A stretch of 64,000 nucleotides of DNA from Urechis unicinctus (lineage: Eukaryota > Annelida > Polychaeta > Xenopneusta > Urechidae), in the NCBI GenBank assembly GCA_034190875.2, contig CM067348.1:7227563-7291562 (forward strand), given 5' to 3'. This document shows, piece by piece, positions 28,443-42,700 of the stretch. The translations under genes were made by a program, and so were the position numbers. Numbering within the stretch: the first letter of the stretch is position 1; the number at the start of each line of letters is the position of its first letter. Below the pieces are notes generated by a model. The model ran no database searches. It was not told the origin of the DNA and saw only the letters and a program-made list of their open reading frames with translations.

Positions 28443-28738
28443 CCTCAGCGATTCTATTGATACACAGAGTCAAACTGAATCCAACAGTGCAGTTGGCTCA
28501 CATGATATTCAATTTTTAATAGTGGAACGTCTAGCAATAGCTTTTCTCCTCTGTAACTACCCATTAAGGACCTCAATAGTTTCTGTCACACATCAAGGCA
28601 TAAAACCACCGGATATGGGAATGTACTTAATTTAGATACTATGGGACTTTTTTTCTTATACCATTAAAGATTTGACAAACAATAATGATAATTAATCATT
28701 CGCTGACTCTCAAAGGAATGGGTCTTACGATCATTATT
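28443..28738. other. Spacer between convergent capsid-like and polymerase relics
   Basis: A plus-strand frame 28,417-28,635 is open but has no family-like wording. No terminator or gene was recognised. Convergent transcription of structural genes and polymerase is usual in Polintons. Confidence 0.4.
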
Positions 28739-29330
28739 TTATGTTCTTTTGTGTTCTCCCATGACAGGACCGATATCTTCCTGGCTGATATATTTGAAGA
28801 TGAGTGGAATTTCTTGGAAGTGGTCTTTCAAATCATCTGGAGGATAAAGATCAACTCCCACTATACCAACGAAAGACCCATCTCTGACACGGCTGAGAAT
28901 GTCTTCATGGGCCATATAAGGTAAAGGTGGGGCTGGCCTGGTTTTATGGGACGCTTTAACCGAGGGGCATTGTCGCCTCTGGTTCAAACTGCCCCACCAC
29001 AACCCAATTTTCTCAAGTACACCAGGTTTTGGCAGGTCTCAATCAACAAGTCTGCCATGGGTTTGTCACGGGTTACATTGTGTGTCTTGTCAGTACAGGG
29101 AGGCCCATGCTAGTAGCAACCATGTAATTGGTAGATGGTTTGGTTTTGGACGCACCAACCATCCATGGGAAACTGTCGTGCACAAAAACGCTTCTCAAAA
29201 TTTTTGTGTTGGTGACGGATGTGGATGCGGTCAGTGTGGGTCACAAAATCCCACCACTCAAATGCTACGTGGCGGCGATCTGTAATGACCAGGTGCCAGG
29301 TTTAAAATCTGGAGCAACTCTTCTGACAGA
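28739..29330 (-). pseudogene. Family B DNA polymerase fragment, Polinton type (N-terminal region)
   Basis: On the minus strand, from about 29,280, a frame includes FEWWDFVTHTDRIH, then IYQLHGCY, a stop (29,110-29,112) and HGPPC, followed by a Leu-rich helix-like stretch to a TGA near 28,985. A second frame (28,739-29,002) carries SFVGIVGVDLYPPDDLKDHF and EIPLIFKYISQEDIGPVMG. These match the segment just before and at the start of the polymerase core in Polinton polymerases, where the 'HGCYWHG' motif is typical; the stop replaces its Trp. The exonuclease and palm motifs are absent. It runs opposite to the integrase and capsid genes. Confidence 0.72.
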
Positions 29331-29423
29331 ATGACCACTTGCCATTTCTTGAGTTAAGGCTCACTACATTTATACCCAACAAACCCAGGTGTGTCATTGA
29401 CAAGTGGTCAGAGATCTCAAATG

Positions 29424-29550
29424 AGCTACTAAGGTTAACCTAGTGAACTTCAAATATACATTGTTATTCCAATGTATTTCTATAGAACATACTCATTACC
29501 TTTAAACTCTGCTACCATCAGCTACTAAGGTTAACCTAGTGAACTTCAAA
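29424..29550. repeat. 31-bp direct repeat, 96-bp spacing, at the right edge of the Polinton relic
   Basis: The same 31 bases (beginning 'agctactaaggttaacc') occur at 29,424-29,454 and 29,520-29,550 without mismatch. No copy was seen at the left end of the element, so this is probably a local duplication and not a target-site or terminal repeat. Confidence 0.9.
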
Positions 29551-29609
29551 GATTAAATCCCAATTGACCCCTTCATAGAAGAATTCAAAAAGATAAATTC
29601 TGAAAATAC

Positions 29610-29730
29610 ATATCTAACTATGTAAATATATATATATAAATAAGCTATCAATTTAGAAATATATAGTCATATATACATATATAGAAATATATATAAATGT
29701 ATACCGGTATACATATATATCCTATAGATA

Positions 29731-29766
<36 letters not shown>

Positions 29767-29800
29767 GCATAAATATATGTATATTATATATATATATATA

Positions 29801-29849
<49 letters not shown>

Positions 29850-29855
29850 CTTATA

Positions 29856-29886
<31 letters not shown>

Positions 29887-29890
29887 GTGT
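29610..29890. repeat. (AT)n microsatellite, interrupted
   Basis: TA repeats with TATAAA, TATGTA and TATACA interruptions. No coding content. Confidence 0.93.
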
Positions 29891-31320
29891 TTATAATTAT
29901 ATTTTGTAAATGACTCACCTGTTGGTTTGTTGTCATTGTTTTTATATGTATATGATATTGGTCAATGTCAAAGGGTATAACCTGGTATGTTTTATTATCG
30001 TGGTTAATACGCTTTAAAGATACGTTCACGATATTTGGTCCCCGCCAGATGTGTGCGGCATAAGCGCATGGTAAATTCGCAGTGCCTCAACAGTTATTTG
30101 ATGTTTGATTGTCTATCTGCATTTGCGTGATTTTATGAGGCTGTGAATGCTCGAAAATGTTCCGGCGCGTGCGTTGAAGCTGAAAATGTGTATGATCATG
30201 ATAAACCCTGATTATAGCGGCGTTGAATTCTTGTCAGCCTTGCTCATTTGTAGGTGCAATAGGTTTCAGTTATCCTTATCACCTTGTAGTTTTTCTTCGA
30301 TAGGATTCATATGTTAATATTGAGTTTATTCGATATTTAAACGTGATAAATTCACGGCATATTAATACCGCCTTATATCCTCAAACAAATTACATCTAAT
30401 TACAATTACTACGCCAGATAAAGGCGTTTTGGTCAAATAAGTAATCTTTGGGGTCAATTTTTATAATGACTTACATAACGATAAATAAAAGTACTGTCGA
30501 GAGTCCCTGCTTCGTTGTACATATTGATTGAATTTAGATTTACTTTCAAATTTAAAGCATCACTTCATAGAAGAAATGTATATACTTTATATCATGAATT
30601 AAAAAGCGCGTTACATGCTCACTCACGTATTGTCAAACAGCTGCTAGCAGTTTAAAGTACAATTGACTAGGTTGTGCTGATAACAATGACAACTTTATGT
30701 GGGCACATGGAAAACAAGTAGCAACATCAGAGCTGTACATGTTTGAGTACTGTTCATTCCACTTACAATGCTGTATTTGGTTAATTGCTCCATTGCCGGA
30801 AATGTTTATACTTACTAATTAATTAGTGCATCGAATATCAGCATCTAACCTCTTTACTAGTCGTTTATTTTAGTTCTCGTCTATATTATGCGCATACTAT
30901 AGATATTATATCATGGGAGCATGGATGAATGTTAATTCATGATATCATCTAGTGATAGCCCTGACTTGGAAAGGATAGGGATTGGACAGGATAGCAATTT
31001 ATTCAGAACATTCTGAACGGACACGACTTATCTACATATTTATGTAAATATATACTATAGATATGATATCATGGGAGCATGGTTGAATATAACTTTATGT
31101 TATCATCTAGTGTTAGCCCTGATGGCCTCTTCTTATAAATGCTGATAAAGAAAAATGACTCCCGGTCCCGGCACTGGAAGAATTACATGCTCTCAAAGGA
31201 AGTGTGTTTGAGGTAAATTTGAAAATAAGTAACCAAATAATTATGATGAGGCCTAGTGAAGGGCAGCACTATGATGATGATTTTTTATTAAGATGCCTGT
31301 GTGCGCACGCATGGACGTCA
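29891..31320. other. No gene recognised; contains a 70-bp direct duplication
   Basis: The segment 30,896-30,965 ('actatagatattatatcatg' onward) recurs as 31,054-31,122 with about 85 percent identity, 158 bases further on. The rest is AT-rich with no motif. Confidence 0.6.
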
Positions 31321-31455
31321 CAGCATGTGTGTGTATGTGTGTGTATGCGTGCTTACGGCATGTGAACGGCTGAGTGTGTACCCGTGAATGTGTACTTGTG
31401 CGTGTTGGCGTGTATGTGCGTGAGCGTGAGTGCGAAGGTGTGTGGGTGTGTGGGA
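31321..31455. repeat. GT-rich low-complexity tract
   Basis: Degenerate (GT)n and (GTGC)n sequence that spells His/Thr-rich protein on the minus strand. It is a simple repeat, not a gene. Confidence 0.85.
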
Positions 31456-31584
31456 TTTAATAATACCATTGATCATTTTAGAAAACAGATTAATTTGCCT
31501 TACCGTGTTGATGTTGATTAAATACACTGTACTCTTCTTGAACAACAAAAACTCTGTGGTGCGAATTTAAGTTGTTTGGGTACA

Positions 31585-32195
<611 letters not shown>

Positions 32196-33487
32196 TGTGT
32201 GTGTGTGTCTGTTCATGTAGCAATTTCTGCAAAATGCAAAGGAATATATTGCTTCTCACGCCGCTTCGAAGATCCAGGTATCACTAAATGACAACGACAA
32301 TAGTCTTGGTTTTGATGAAATGGCATTGTTATTCAAGGTCTTGGACCGAACGCAGTAATTGGATAAAGTCCAGAATCTGCAGATTTTAATGAAGCCATCT
32401 TAATTGTGTAGGTGGGATATTGTCGCATAAGCATCCTCTCATTTGGGATATGTAGGCGTCACTCAATTGATTTCAAAGCGTTGTAGTTTCTTCATTAATC
32501 AAGGCGCATCCATGAGCCGTGGGCAATATATTTGTTAGACACACAAGATGTAAAATTTGTACGGAAAATTATATAATAAGTCGATAAAATCCTATGAACA
32601 TAGAAGTTTCTCCCACACATACTACGCCCTCAAAATGGAAATTGCACCATGAACGCTGTAACCTGATGCATTAGTGATAACGTTGCACTAGCGTCCTGTC
32701 ACCACACATTTGCCATGGACAAAGTAAGACGGGGATGATGTCCTGACCAAGCACTGAATGACATACTAGATGTTTTTACTGATGTGTTGCAGGGCTGGAT
32801 AAAATGATTAATTTGATATAACGAGATACTCCAATATCGGACCAGTTTTGTTTTTTGTTCCGTTGAATGTTGCACTGTCGTATAAATGAGTTAATGTATC
32901 ACGTTTGTTTATGTAAGTACCTTGTGTACGAAATAAATATATATAAAACTTAAAGATATATCAAGTACAAAGGACCAAGTAGAACATGTCTGTACATAGC
33001 CACGATACATAATGCATATTTATTATCGCCCTCAAAGCATCGATCATTCCCTGTGCATCTACATTTGAGATCGACAGCATGCCAAGACGTCTACGGGGAT
33101 TAAAATGTATCGCACACTTTTTATATCTTCTGATGTAACAACCTCAAGTATCTGCTACATCCGGCTCGAGACAGCTGTCAAGCATCAAATTGGTCCACAT
33201 TTTATCGTTAATGCACTTACTGTTCTTTTCACCGCCAAATCGTTAATGTCAGTTTGTGTGTCCTAGGGTTCGCTGGTATCATGAATTATATTCATGCCGC
33301 TGCCAGACAATTTGTGTATCTGACCGTAATGCTGATGTTTTTCTGCATTTCATTCAGTGATTCAGTATGATTGGGCACAGAAAGAGTCGCACGACCGATA
33401 AGCTTTCATGCTGATTGTGCATAGTATCGTCACTAGGTTTATGTCAATATCTAAATCGAGGAGTGTGTTAGATCGATAGAAAACGAT
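32196..33487. repeat. First copy of a 255-bp direct duplication (32,545-32,799) and flanks
   Basis: The segment 32,545-32,799 recurs at 33,488-33,742 in the same orientation, 943 bases further on. I count about four mismatches in 255 bases, so the duplication is recent. Neither copy has a coding frame, and the DNA between them is featureless. Confidence 0.9.
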
Positions 33488-33742
33488 AAGATGTAAAATT
33501 TGTACGGAAAATTATATAATAAGTCGATAAAATCCTATGAACATAGAAGTTTCTCCCACACATACTACGCCCTCAAAATGGAAATTGCACCATGAACGCT
33601 GTAACCTGATGCATTAGTGATAACGTTGCACTAGCGTCCTGTCACCACACATTTGCCATGGACAAAGTAAGACGGGGACGATGTCCTGACCCAGCACTGA
33701 ATGACATACTAGATGTTTTAACTGATGTGTTGCAGGTCTGGA
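33488..33742. repeat. Second copy of the 255-bp direct duplication
   Basis: It begins 'aagatgtaaaatttgtacgg' like the first copy and ends 'gtgttgcagg' plus a few bases. After the end the two loci diverge completely. No target-site duplication is visible at either edge. Confidence 0.9.
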
Positions 33743-36700
33743 CCAGCACCGGACTGATAAAATCGGCATCTAACGGGCCTCAGTAGCTAAACGTTCAAAG
33801 CTTGCCGTATGAATTACCGTTTGTGTGGAAATCGATAGTGATGTAAATCACACACTTCAATATGTTCTATGTTAGGACACGTATATGATCTGTATTTACC
33901 GATAAAATGCAACTAGAACAATTGCTTTTATGACAATAACGAGGTACAACACATATCTGGCCGTTGTGTGAAAACGATATGCATATGCAGGATTGGTATG
34001 CAGCTTTCTCCTATTGCTGTATATTTTCACTTTCGAGGCAATATTGGAAATGAGAATTGTTATTACTATAACATCATCGACATGATCATGCTTTGACATT
34101 AGCTCTTCTTAAATTAAAAATTAGGGCATTATCAACATCAACAGAAGGCTTTCATTCTTATTTTGTCTTTATATCGATATTGGACTCAAACGAGGACATT
34201 GCTATTTAAAACAAAAACCAAGTAAACGCGTAAGCATTTCCTGGTACACCATTTCTATTTCCGAGCGACAATAAAATGCATTTCGTAGCTGCCAATGACA
34301 CTCAAATTGTGGGGATCACATATGAATGCAGTTGTTATTGTGACTCGGGTCTACTTAAATATAGTTTTGATATAGCGCTAAGAGCATTTAATGTTATATG
34401 TTACGTATTTCTCCCGTTGCTGTCTTTGCTAGACTTTATCGTCCTTTACTGGCAATTATTGTCTGGCTTTACGAATTCCAAGACTGCACACATAATAGAA
34501 ACAAGGAAGATGAAATGATAATAGTGTGACACGCCATCAGAATATCTTCTGACAAGCTAAGCACTTCAAATAATATTGCTACCACGAGTCGCTAACAAGT
34601 ATGTAAACAAGACGTGCTCTTCTCCGACACGATGCATCCGGGATTCAATCTAAACTTGACGTTATGTAACCCAATGAAGCCGAATAAGTATATTTATCTT
34701 CCAGGCATGACCAATGCAGCCAATTTCACATCACCTATACTAAACATGTAGGTTCAGGGTGAGCAACCTAAGCACGCATCCGTTTCAAATGTTTAAGGGC
34801 AAGTATCATATCAAGGTGGAAGGATAGAGGGGAACAAATTTAAAACTGCTCTCTCCAATAAGCAATAAGAACAACGACGTTTGTCAATCACTACGATCGT
34901 GTTTATTTGCGACATGGGCGCACAGATTTGTAGGGCAAGCTCATATTTAAGGCAAAGCGAATGGATATTTACCGCAATATTTGTTCTTGTGACGAGACGA
35001 ATGTGCTCGGACTCACTAGTGTGGTTATTCGTAGTGTTCTCTCCATGTGTAAATTTAAGATGAATGCAACGGGACATTTCTTTACGCAACAATTCGGTCC
35101 GTGTGTATGAGGAGACTGCCTCTTATACACCTACCTCCTTCAAAACTCAATGTCCATTGCTTTACATTCATGAATTGAACTTCATTCATGATGTTGTAAA
35201 TAATTAATTAATTGGATAGATTTTGCTTTAATTCAAGCATGATAATTAGGCCACTGCCGGAAAATTGATGTGCGGTATGTTTCGGAATGCACGGCTTCGT
35301 AGTACTCATAGATCTGAACGCTCAGAATATGCATCTATAAACCATGGGTTCTTTCGGAAGGCGATGCTAGGCCATATGTCTCCCTTTGTAATCAATCATA
35401 CAATATTCACGGATGATGCACCATTAAATTCCATTGCCCCATGCTCACATTCACCGGTAGAAACATAATTACCCTACGAAATTGCAAACACTTGAAAACG
35501 CGTGCCTCGATAAACCGTCTTTGAATTGAAGAGAGTGAAAAGGAAGGTCGGTCGCGGTAGAGAAGTCTACACCTTTGACAAAACAATACTAACATCTTGC
35601 TTGACTGCTGATGTCATTATTTTATCCTTATTATCAGTGTCGACATTGCGCAGATGTAATTGTCTAAAGTACCTTCCTGAACCAAATAGTCCTTTCCAAC
35701 ATACTTACAATCAAGATAAAACAACAGCGAGGGTGAATTGCCCATATTTCAGTTTATCAGCTCATATTGAAAATGTTATGGAAAAAAGCCGTTTTGAGGC
35801 ACAGTATATAAATGTTTCGATCATTCTGGCTGACCATGTTGACTTTCAATGACTTTTATACCATTTTATTTCATCGGGTATTACAATAGACCATTGGATT
35901 TTAGTCAATTAGAACAGCTTGTTCAAATTTATTGTCAAATACACATTTGTTGATGTCAAGGTTTGCAGTGTAGATTACTCAACAGTTTCTGAACAAGTCT
36001 TTATTGTTCTCTTTTATGGAGTTTAGACCACCGACACTGCGTTTGCAGAATATGGCATAAATGGAATAGATATGTCTGGCAGCTGCATCTGCAAACGCTT
36101 CATGATAGGTCACCAGCCTATCATCTAAAAATAGCGCTATATAAAGTTTCTCTGTGAATGCATAGACGGTGGTTACACTGTTTTGACCTTTGTGAGCAGA
36201 CGATGCGCTTTTAGTTATTCCACTGTTGATTGTTATTTTAGAATTGTAATGTCGACCATAGTGTAATTAGTTTAATTGGCGTGCTTAGAGTGTAACCTGT
36301 TTTAAGGTCAGCATTATGTGCCGTGTTAGTTCATTGACATTCGACCTCACATTCAACTTCCCAGAAGTATACTGTTACATATGTTTAATTGATCCAAACA
36401 CTTCCTTTAATTATGTAAACCTTGAAGGTCTAAGTCATGTTTGCAACATCGTCCATTCGCCCACTCGTCTCGGGGTCATATGACATTAGAATTCACTGCC
36501 TAAATCGTTGGTGACCCTACATTCATCCTGACATCTGCCAGATCACATTAGTCAATTTCATCCTCTGTCTTACTCATGTAAGGGTTATTCTGCCAGCAGA
36601 AAACTTCTTTTGACGTGGCATACACAATTGGGAGAATGAAATCAAGGCGACCATTTGGATCCGTTATCATTGATCATACAATCAAATAATTCGGAAAATA

Positions 36701-39700
36701 AAGTTTTTAAATACATAGATGAGGAATGATTTCGTCTTTATATTATCGAAGTATAAACACTGTATTACCCTGAAATAGGATCAAACGTCTATGGAGATCC
36801 TGACTCCATGTTGGTACTATATATGTTGCAATTTTTTTTGTCCATTTCGTTGAAGAATAAACTGCGTCATAATACCTTTTTAACGAAAAGCCTCTTAACG
36901 AAAGGTCTTTCATCCCCTCGTAATATGTATAAAACTAATAATTATGTTTGCTATGATACCAAAAGGTCACGCACTGGCAAGCCATTGGCATCAGCTTTCG
37001 CTCCGTGTTTTTGAGCGTTTCTTTGCCGAGCTATTATGAACGACTTTGATCATTTATGCAAAGAGACATATGATTGGAGCAACGTGGGCGTAGATGAGGT
37101 GAGGGGAACTGTTGCAACGGCAGATATAATATAAACCACAGCTGGTGTAAGAAATATTGTTGATGCTGATTCAAATGGAAACCGGTCACCATCTATTATG
37201 CATCAATGACGTAGCAATGCTGTATCAAACAATGAACCATTAAAGATCCATCATAGCAATATCCAATATGACCCCACATCGGGCTAGACCTAAACGCCGG
37301 CTGATACATTGCTTTGACACTAATGCTTGCAAATGAATTATCAAATAATAAGATCAACTCGATGCTCACCTTTACATGCACCCACATGCAAGCGTATGGA
37401 GGCCTTGTCATTACCAACCACACATTCAAAAATATATTATTAAATCAACTGTCGTGCATTTAATTAACGGAAGAGTGATGAATGCAATAATCCAACTAAA
37501 GCACACCTCTGAGTAAACCGCTGACAAATTAGCAATTTATTTTATCGTGATTATTGACATAGGATAAATTATAGTCATATCAATCATGTAGGAACAGCTT
37601 TAAACTTAATCCCTCTATTTAATTATGTAAACTTATTTCCATGACAAGCGGGTAAGATAGTTAAAATTCTAGACACTGATATTCAAAGATTGCAATTTGT
37701 ATTAACCTATTGGAGGATTAACCTATTCTTTGATCATCGTTAATGCCCAACCCAGCAGACAGCCAAACAGTCTCAGAAAGCTAAGTGATCTAATGATGTC
37801 ATAATGCTGTTTACCAAGTCCGCTCCAATACGTGACCAAAAGCTTCTGCGATTGCGTGTTTTGCTTAATTAGATAGCCCTTGTATATCACCATAACGACC
37901 GCAGCAACCATGGCAACATCTCCGAACGTTATAACAACAACTTTATTTGTCACTATTCAAACGATTTCTGGATGTGAGTGGCGAAAAGTCGCTTTGCGTC
38001 AGCGTTAATCTTATTCTACCGACGGTGTTGACTCGGTGCGTGAGGTTGCTCCATCATAACACATGACTCTCTATGGTCTACCACGATAGCATTGACATAG
38101 TATATTTACATATATATTGCATCTATCTACCCTGCAGGATATAGCGACACTGCTGATTCATCAAAACGTGAGTAGTGCTCAAGTGACTGCATCAAGTGTT
38201 CTATCGTATGCGGCACCTCTCTCAACAGTTCAAGTATAACAGTACGTTAATACCTTTGTAACGTCAACGGATAAACATTAAGTTGAGAAACATCAAGCTA
38301 TTTTATGGGCTCAAATAATGACTGTATGGCTCCATGAAAGGATAGACGATTGTATAGCTCGCTTGGACGAGAGTTAAGTGTAAGTGTAGATTAATGAATG
38401 GAGAGATAAAAGATAATGAATAAACAACAGGCAAGCACATATAATGCTGTCCTTTTAATTCACCCCTGAGTTACATTTGTCGTCATAGCACATGCTTTTG
38501 ACTTTCATTTGACCGCCAGCTGAAATGATCATCCCTGTACGTGAGTCCGTACAAATATTCTGTCCCATGCATAACTTTTCTAAATGCCTGATAACTACTA
38601 ATGGTTACTAACAATGCAAAAATACCACGCGCATAGTATCAAGCCCTCAAAACATAGGCTTCATCGCCAGGTAAAAATGTATTACGACAATAGGCGGGAT
38701 GGTTTGATCTTCGCATGGCACAGTGCATGGATAGATGGTTGTATGTTTGCTTAGGTTGTTAGTTAAGGAGTGGAGTAATTGGTTGGATAGATTAATGCAT
38801 AACATGAAAGTACGTATAGCACTGCCCTTTAGATGGGAGCGACATTCGTCCCCATAGACCTTCACCTGACAACCAGTTGACTAGAGCATTTATTTATGTG
38901 TGTCCATCACTGCATGCTGTTGCCCCACCATGCGGGATTGATAAACATTCCGTGACCAAGGCAGGCGGTCAAACAGAGTCAAATTTGTGGATGTGTGTTC
39001 TTGAGTCGATGGGCAACTTGTACATTCCAATAAATAGATCCTGCTCGAATTTTACAAAATCACCTGTCCAGAATTCATTGAGGAGGGAGTCTTATTTGGG
39101 GTCCATCACATTTCAGGTGCGTTTTGGGGACCAGACGTTAAAAGTGGACGCAATTAAACACCAACGATTGTCTCAGATATAATGACATCTGAGTTAAACC
39201 TAAGATCAGTGATCAGCCTCAGTGAGTTGACAAAACCTGTCGTATTGACTCTTCCTCCGAAAGGATACCCACCGGTTTTCCAGCTGGCTTCCCTGTCTCC
39301 CACGTATCTATACCTTGTACAGTAACGCATGGATACATAGTAACCTCTGGCAAGCAATGCGTTCCAAGCCATGTCAGCATCGAGAATTTCATTGACGGAG
39401 GTGGTGGGTTCATGTCGCGCTGTACATAGGTAATACCTACCATACTGCTAACTACGCAGCGTTGTATGAGCACAGGCTGTCGCCATTATGGACAGCAATA
39501 AGAAATATTCTGACAGCATCTTACATTCGCTGGGATGCTGACGTTCATTCAAGCCTTCATACATATATGTCACTGTTCATCTCTCTGCGGCTTAAGAATT
39601 TATATGCGATACGACGCACAGTTGAACCCTGGTATTTTACTTATGTATCATCTGTGACCCTATGTTCAGCAGAATTCACTTGGTACAACGATGCTCTGAC

Positions 39701-42700
39701 TGAATTTGAGATTTTTAGTAGTGGCTTTATATTATCATCATTGGATGATTGCACCATCAGGTAGGCGGCAGTCATAGCAGGTGGAAGTCGTCCTGAACGC
39801 TTACATTTTACAATAAGAAGGCTGGCAATATGCTTCATCTGCCGGGTTGTAGACCCCAGAGGACGCCGTACTATCACTGTCATGACACCCCGCCATAACT
39901 ACATTACGAGCAAATGACCTTGGTCGTGGTCGTGAAAATAATGGAAATTGGCGCCCGAACAATTCTATGCGTTACACTAGCCCAATATATATCACTTCTA
40001 TGGGTCGGCCACAGTTCAAAGGTTTACGTTCAAGTCGTTATCTATGTGTACGGCGGAAGAGCCGTGACTTCAGCGAGCATTAAGTGCACAGAATCGCGCA
40101 CAAATGACTCCTATTAGGCTGAAATCACATGGTTTTTCTTTTCAGGAATAATAGCAGGTGGTCCGTTTTTCATCACTAGCGCAAGTAACGTCTCTCTTGA
40201 TATTTCTTGTCTTCAATTTTATGTAATTAATTGATAGCATTAAGCTTATCACAGTCTTTCTTAAATGGATGCTGCAGATATTTGCTTTATTCGTACTTTC
40301 AACCCCAGTTTTTAATCGATGCACAGCCAGAAAGCATCCATAAGTGCGGATCGTATTTGCAATTTAAGCTTTACAGGAAATGGCTGGTAAAATATGCGGT
40401 GTGAGGTTAGTTGGCGTCTTGTCATTGAAATATATATGTACTAAATCAATTTAAGGCGAAAGTGTGATGTTTAGCAACTTTGTGAATTGTTGACCTGTAC
40501 GAATCAAGGCACGTGCGTCAGCACGATCGGACGTAAATGGTGGCCAATTCCTGGTGATGCAAAGCCAACACAGAGTGAAAGCTTGATATCAATGAACATC
40601 GACTAAGTAGTCGTCAGTGCTGTTCGAAATTTTGCACCACGACAAACGTTATTCGACGAAGAATGTAAGTGGCTTTAAACACACATGATTGCTATAGTTG
40701 AATGATATTTTCCACTTCCTACTGCGATGCAATAGTTTTGTAAGCGCAGGTACTAAACACCGTTCATGTGCTCTATTATCCAATCAAGGGTCTAATTTGT
40801 CTTACTATTTATCATAAGACGCACCACATAAACGGTCCAATCAAGGGAAAGAGTTAATTAGGCAGAGCTGTCATTCTTTGCACAACAATGAGAGCTTAAT
40901 TTGGTGTAGAGTATAATATATTCTTGGTAAAATGTTTTCGGCAAATGAATAGTAGCATATTGACATATCAGTAGATGTTACATACAGAAATCGTGGGGAC
41001 ATTTATCAGCAATTCATTACAGCAAAAACGTAGCACATTGTAACATTTCTGATCAGGCTACTAGATGGCAGATTTTGAATAGGTCACAACTCTATAAACT
41101 AAGAGGCATTCATCGACTTTGTCTGTACTGACATGCCGACCATTATCAATATATGGTCGTATAAATGATGGATGCATGACGTGTGTTTATGTGATTGTAA
41201 GTGTGTCGCTAGGAGTCTAGTGACACAGGGTAGAAGACGACTAATAACAGTGTTGCTGTTGATGCTTATGTATGTATGGAAGGTTTCAATTAAAGACCGC
41301 TGTTGCAAGCAGCCGAGATGAAGATAAAGCAGCATGATTTCTTATTATTTGCAATCTGACATCATCACGCTGTGCACAGTTTTCCATTACACTGAATAGA
41401 AAAAGCTCACTACACATATTGAAGATTACATGAATGCGTCCACGTCCTAAATACATGTTGCACCGCTTGGAAAGAATAATATTTGGTTGACTGTAACTGT
41501 TGACTATTTATGTACGATTGATGTCAACTATCGCTTGATGCACCTTACATATATATATACATAACTAACTGCACAGTGTTTACATCAATTAACATCGTAC
41601 TTGATTAATAACAAATAAAAAATAAACAAAGATTCTGTAAACCATTTTCAGGTCGCACATGGACTTAAATTCAAATATGCTGAGATAATAACATGACTAG
41701 TTGACTTAGATAATATGCGGTAAATATTTGTCGCATAAATATTAATTGGTCTCATATTGTTCGTTGAATATTAGTGGCCAGCACAAAGTAACGTATGGTA
41801 AATCAACAAAAAGGTTCAACATAAAACAATCTGCATTATGAATTTAATGACTTCTTAAATCAAATGCTGAGACAATAAAATCAACAAATAATCTGATTAT
41901 AACGCTTATGACTTCATAGGGAGATATTATTAACCTGAAAAATTAATGCTCACATTTTGCTGACAGACACCTACACTAACATTTATCCTTCTATTTTACA
42001 GACATATATCTGCAAATAATCTAATAATTTCATCCAAGCAAGGACAAACAAAGACCGTAACAGTATCAGTTCAAACTTTCACAAACATATTATCATGAGT
42101 ACCACTTTGTAAAAAGCTGAGCGTTGACACCACGTCAAGGTAGATATTCAAGCCAGGGAGAGTACTGAAGTAGAGGGGTGAAATGATAGTGTAATAATAC
42201 AATCTATAAAATATTACCTGTAATTGAGCTCTTTATATCATACGGTTGTTTAACAAGTTATTTGTAATGCCCAAGACAGGTATTATGACTTTAAGAAGAC
42301 AATGGTTATGTTTATATTGAAGCAACTTAGATGATATTTTTATGCATTTAGTCAAGGGTAAGAGACAAATTATTCTATTAAATCTTGTCACCCGAACATA
42401 ACTATGCTAGAAATAAGTAAACTTACATGAACATTCTTTCAGTCGCTCATAATTACTGTATACACATTGGTCAATACTTAATTACTTGCCACATAAATAA
42501 TAATTCAACGCAATAATAACATTAACTTAGCTTTCTGTCAAAGAAAATTATTACAACATGCCCACTATGTCACTCTCAAATACCGCTGGAAACCTTCTAA
42601 CGCTATAGCATTGGAATTTGCAACCTCCCAAACGCTTACAACTTTTGTGGTAAGAATAACACCAGGGCCTTCCTCCGTTACGGTGTAAGCCAGATATTTG

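Larger units (their letters stand above)
24100..29350. mobile_element. Degraded Polinton/Maverick-type virus-like DNA transposon
   Basis: The region holds, in order, unassigned coding-like frames on both strands (24.2-25.9 kb), an integrase with chromodomain (25.88-26.69 kb, plus), an unassigned protein (26.92-27.57 kb, plus), a basic core-like protein (27.64-27.81 kb, plus), a capsid-like protein (27.81-28.44 kb, plus) and a family B polymerase fragment (28.74-29.33 kb, minus). The combination of an rve-type integrase, a protein-primed polymerase and a capsid gene defines Polintons. All identifiable genes have stops, frameshifts or deletions. At about 5.2 kb it is far shorter than typical complete Polintons (about 15-20 kb). 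No terminal inverted repeats were seen, so the edges are approximate. ATPase and adenain-type protease genes were not recognised. Confidence 0.85.

Noticed and set aside
39154-39473. Possible extracellular-domain exon on the minus strand (CTRYRYVGDREASWKTGG region)
   Set aside because: Two overlapping frames look equally plausible and neither shows a family signature or convincing splice sites.
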